Below, one piece after another: positions 63,933 through 64,000 of a stretch of 64,000 bases of DNA. Each line of letters begins with the position of its first letter. The stretch's first letter is position 1. The stretch spans positions 121,843 through 185,842 of the forward strand of contig JAEYMU010000031.1 of assembly GCA_023407175.1 (NCBI GenBank). The letters are read 5' to 3'. Under the pieces are notes generated by a model that saw only the letters and a list, made by a program, of their open reading frames with translations, did not search any database and was not told where the DNA came from. Source of the DNA: Bacillota bacterium (GTDB lineage Bacteria > Bacillota_A > Clostridia > Lachnospirales > Lachnospiraceae). Position numbers and translations under genes: made by a program.

Positions 63933-64000
63933 TGGCAGTAACTGCTACCGGAGTAACTCCCTCAATCACCTACGTAGCGACAGGTACCAGCGGATGCTCG
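63933..64000 (+). CDS. Start of unidentified gene (continues past window)
   Basis: ATG after AAGGAGG at 9 bases; 22 residues visible beginning MAVTATGVTPSITYVATG, rich in Thr, Ala and Gly with no signal peptide. Too short to identify. Confidence 0.6.

Noticed and set aside
63646..63969. 107-residue minus-strand reading
   Set aside because: No ribosome site at any start; it overlaps the well-supported start at 63933 on the other strand.

Overview
The window reads like the chromosome of an anaerobic, spore-forming, low-GC Clostridia member, most likely a Lachnospiraceae relative. The evidence is strong AGGAGG-type ribosome binding sites, a pyruvate:ferredoxin oxidoreductase, a rubrerythrin-like protein, spoIID, SigV/RsiV, Agr-type GHKL/LytTR signalling and CDP-glycerol wall-polymer enzymes. 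No rRNA, tRNA, CRISPR array, transposase or phage gene was seen. All calls come from reading the sequence; no database search was run.

Layout. 1-4.1 kb: two large glycosyltransferase/CDP-glycerol glycerophosphotransferase genes (minus). 4.3-5.8 kb: SigV/RsiV-like sigma/anti-sigma pair. 5.9-17.9 kb: a maltodextrin operon (three tandem esterase paralogues, a MATE pump, an intracellular GH13 cyclomaltodextrinase-type enzyme, lipoprotein binding protein, two permeases) controlled by the adjacent LacI regulator through matching 14-bp palindromes. 18-25.2 kb: msrA, then an operon of four zinc-ribbon proteins behind a large exported protein.

25.5-35.1 kb is the main discovery candidate. An Agr-like kinase and LytTR regulator (plus strand) converge on a minus-strand operon with this order: AgrD-like signal peptide, AgrB, two fused ATPase-FtsX transporters, a site-2-type (M50) metallopeptidase with a PqqD-like N-terminal domain, then seven tiny genes. 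The seven encode two families of 31-39 residue peptides in strict A-B-A-B-A-B-A order. Both families share one N-terminal leader (ME-x-RVERME-x-V, one copy with R4G), and both carry a GxxxG motif in a hydrophobic helix. I read this as a quorum-sensing-controlled two-peptide bacteriocin-like system. It lacks the usual double-glycine leader and C39 peptidase, and I do not recognise it as a described class.

35.3-47.1 kb: MarR/MFS pair with operator, rubrerythrin-like gene with a Fur/PerR-like box, an LRR surface protein, a membrane-anchored sugar-binding protein, decayed gene fragments, then an operon of two small Cys-rich proteins and a 1125-residue C-type-lectin/LRR surface protein next to a second GHKL/LytTR pair. 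47.4-52.0 kb: pyruvate:ferredoxin oxidoreductase and an SDR enzyme. 52.1-57.5 kb: a BceRS-BceAB-like peptide-sensing/resistance module. 57.7-63.2 kb: spoIID, convergent with a MoxR-DUF58-transglutaminase operon. A new gene starts at 63933 and leaves the window.
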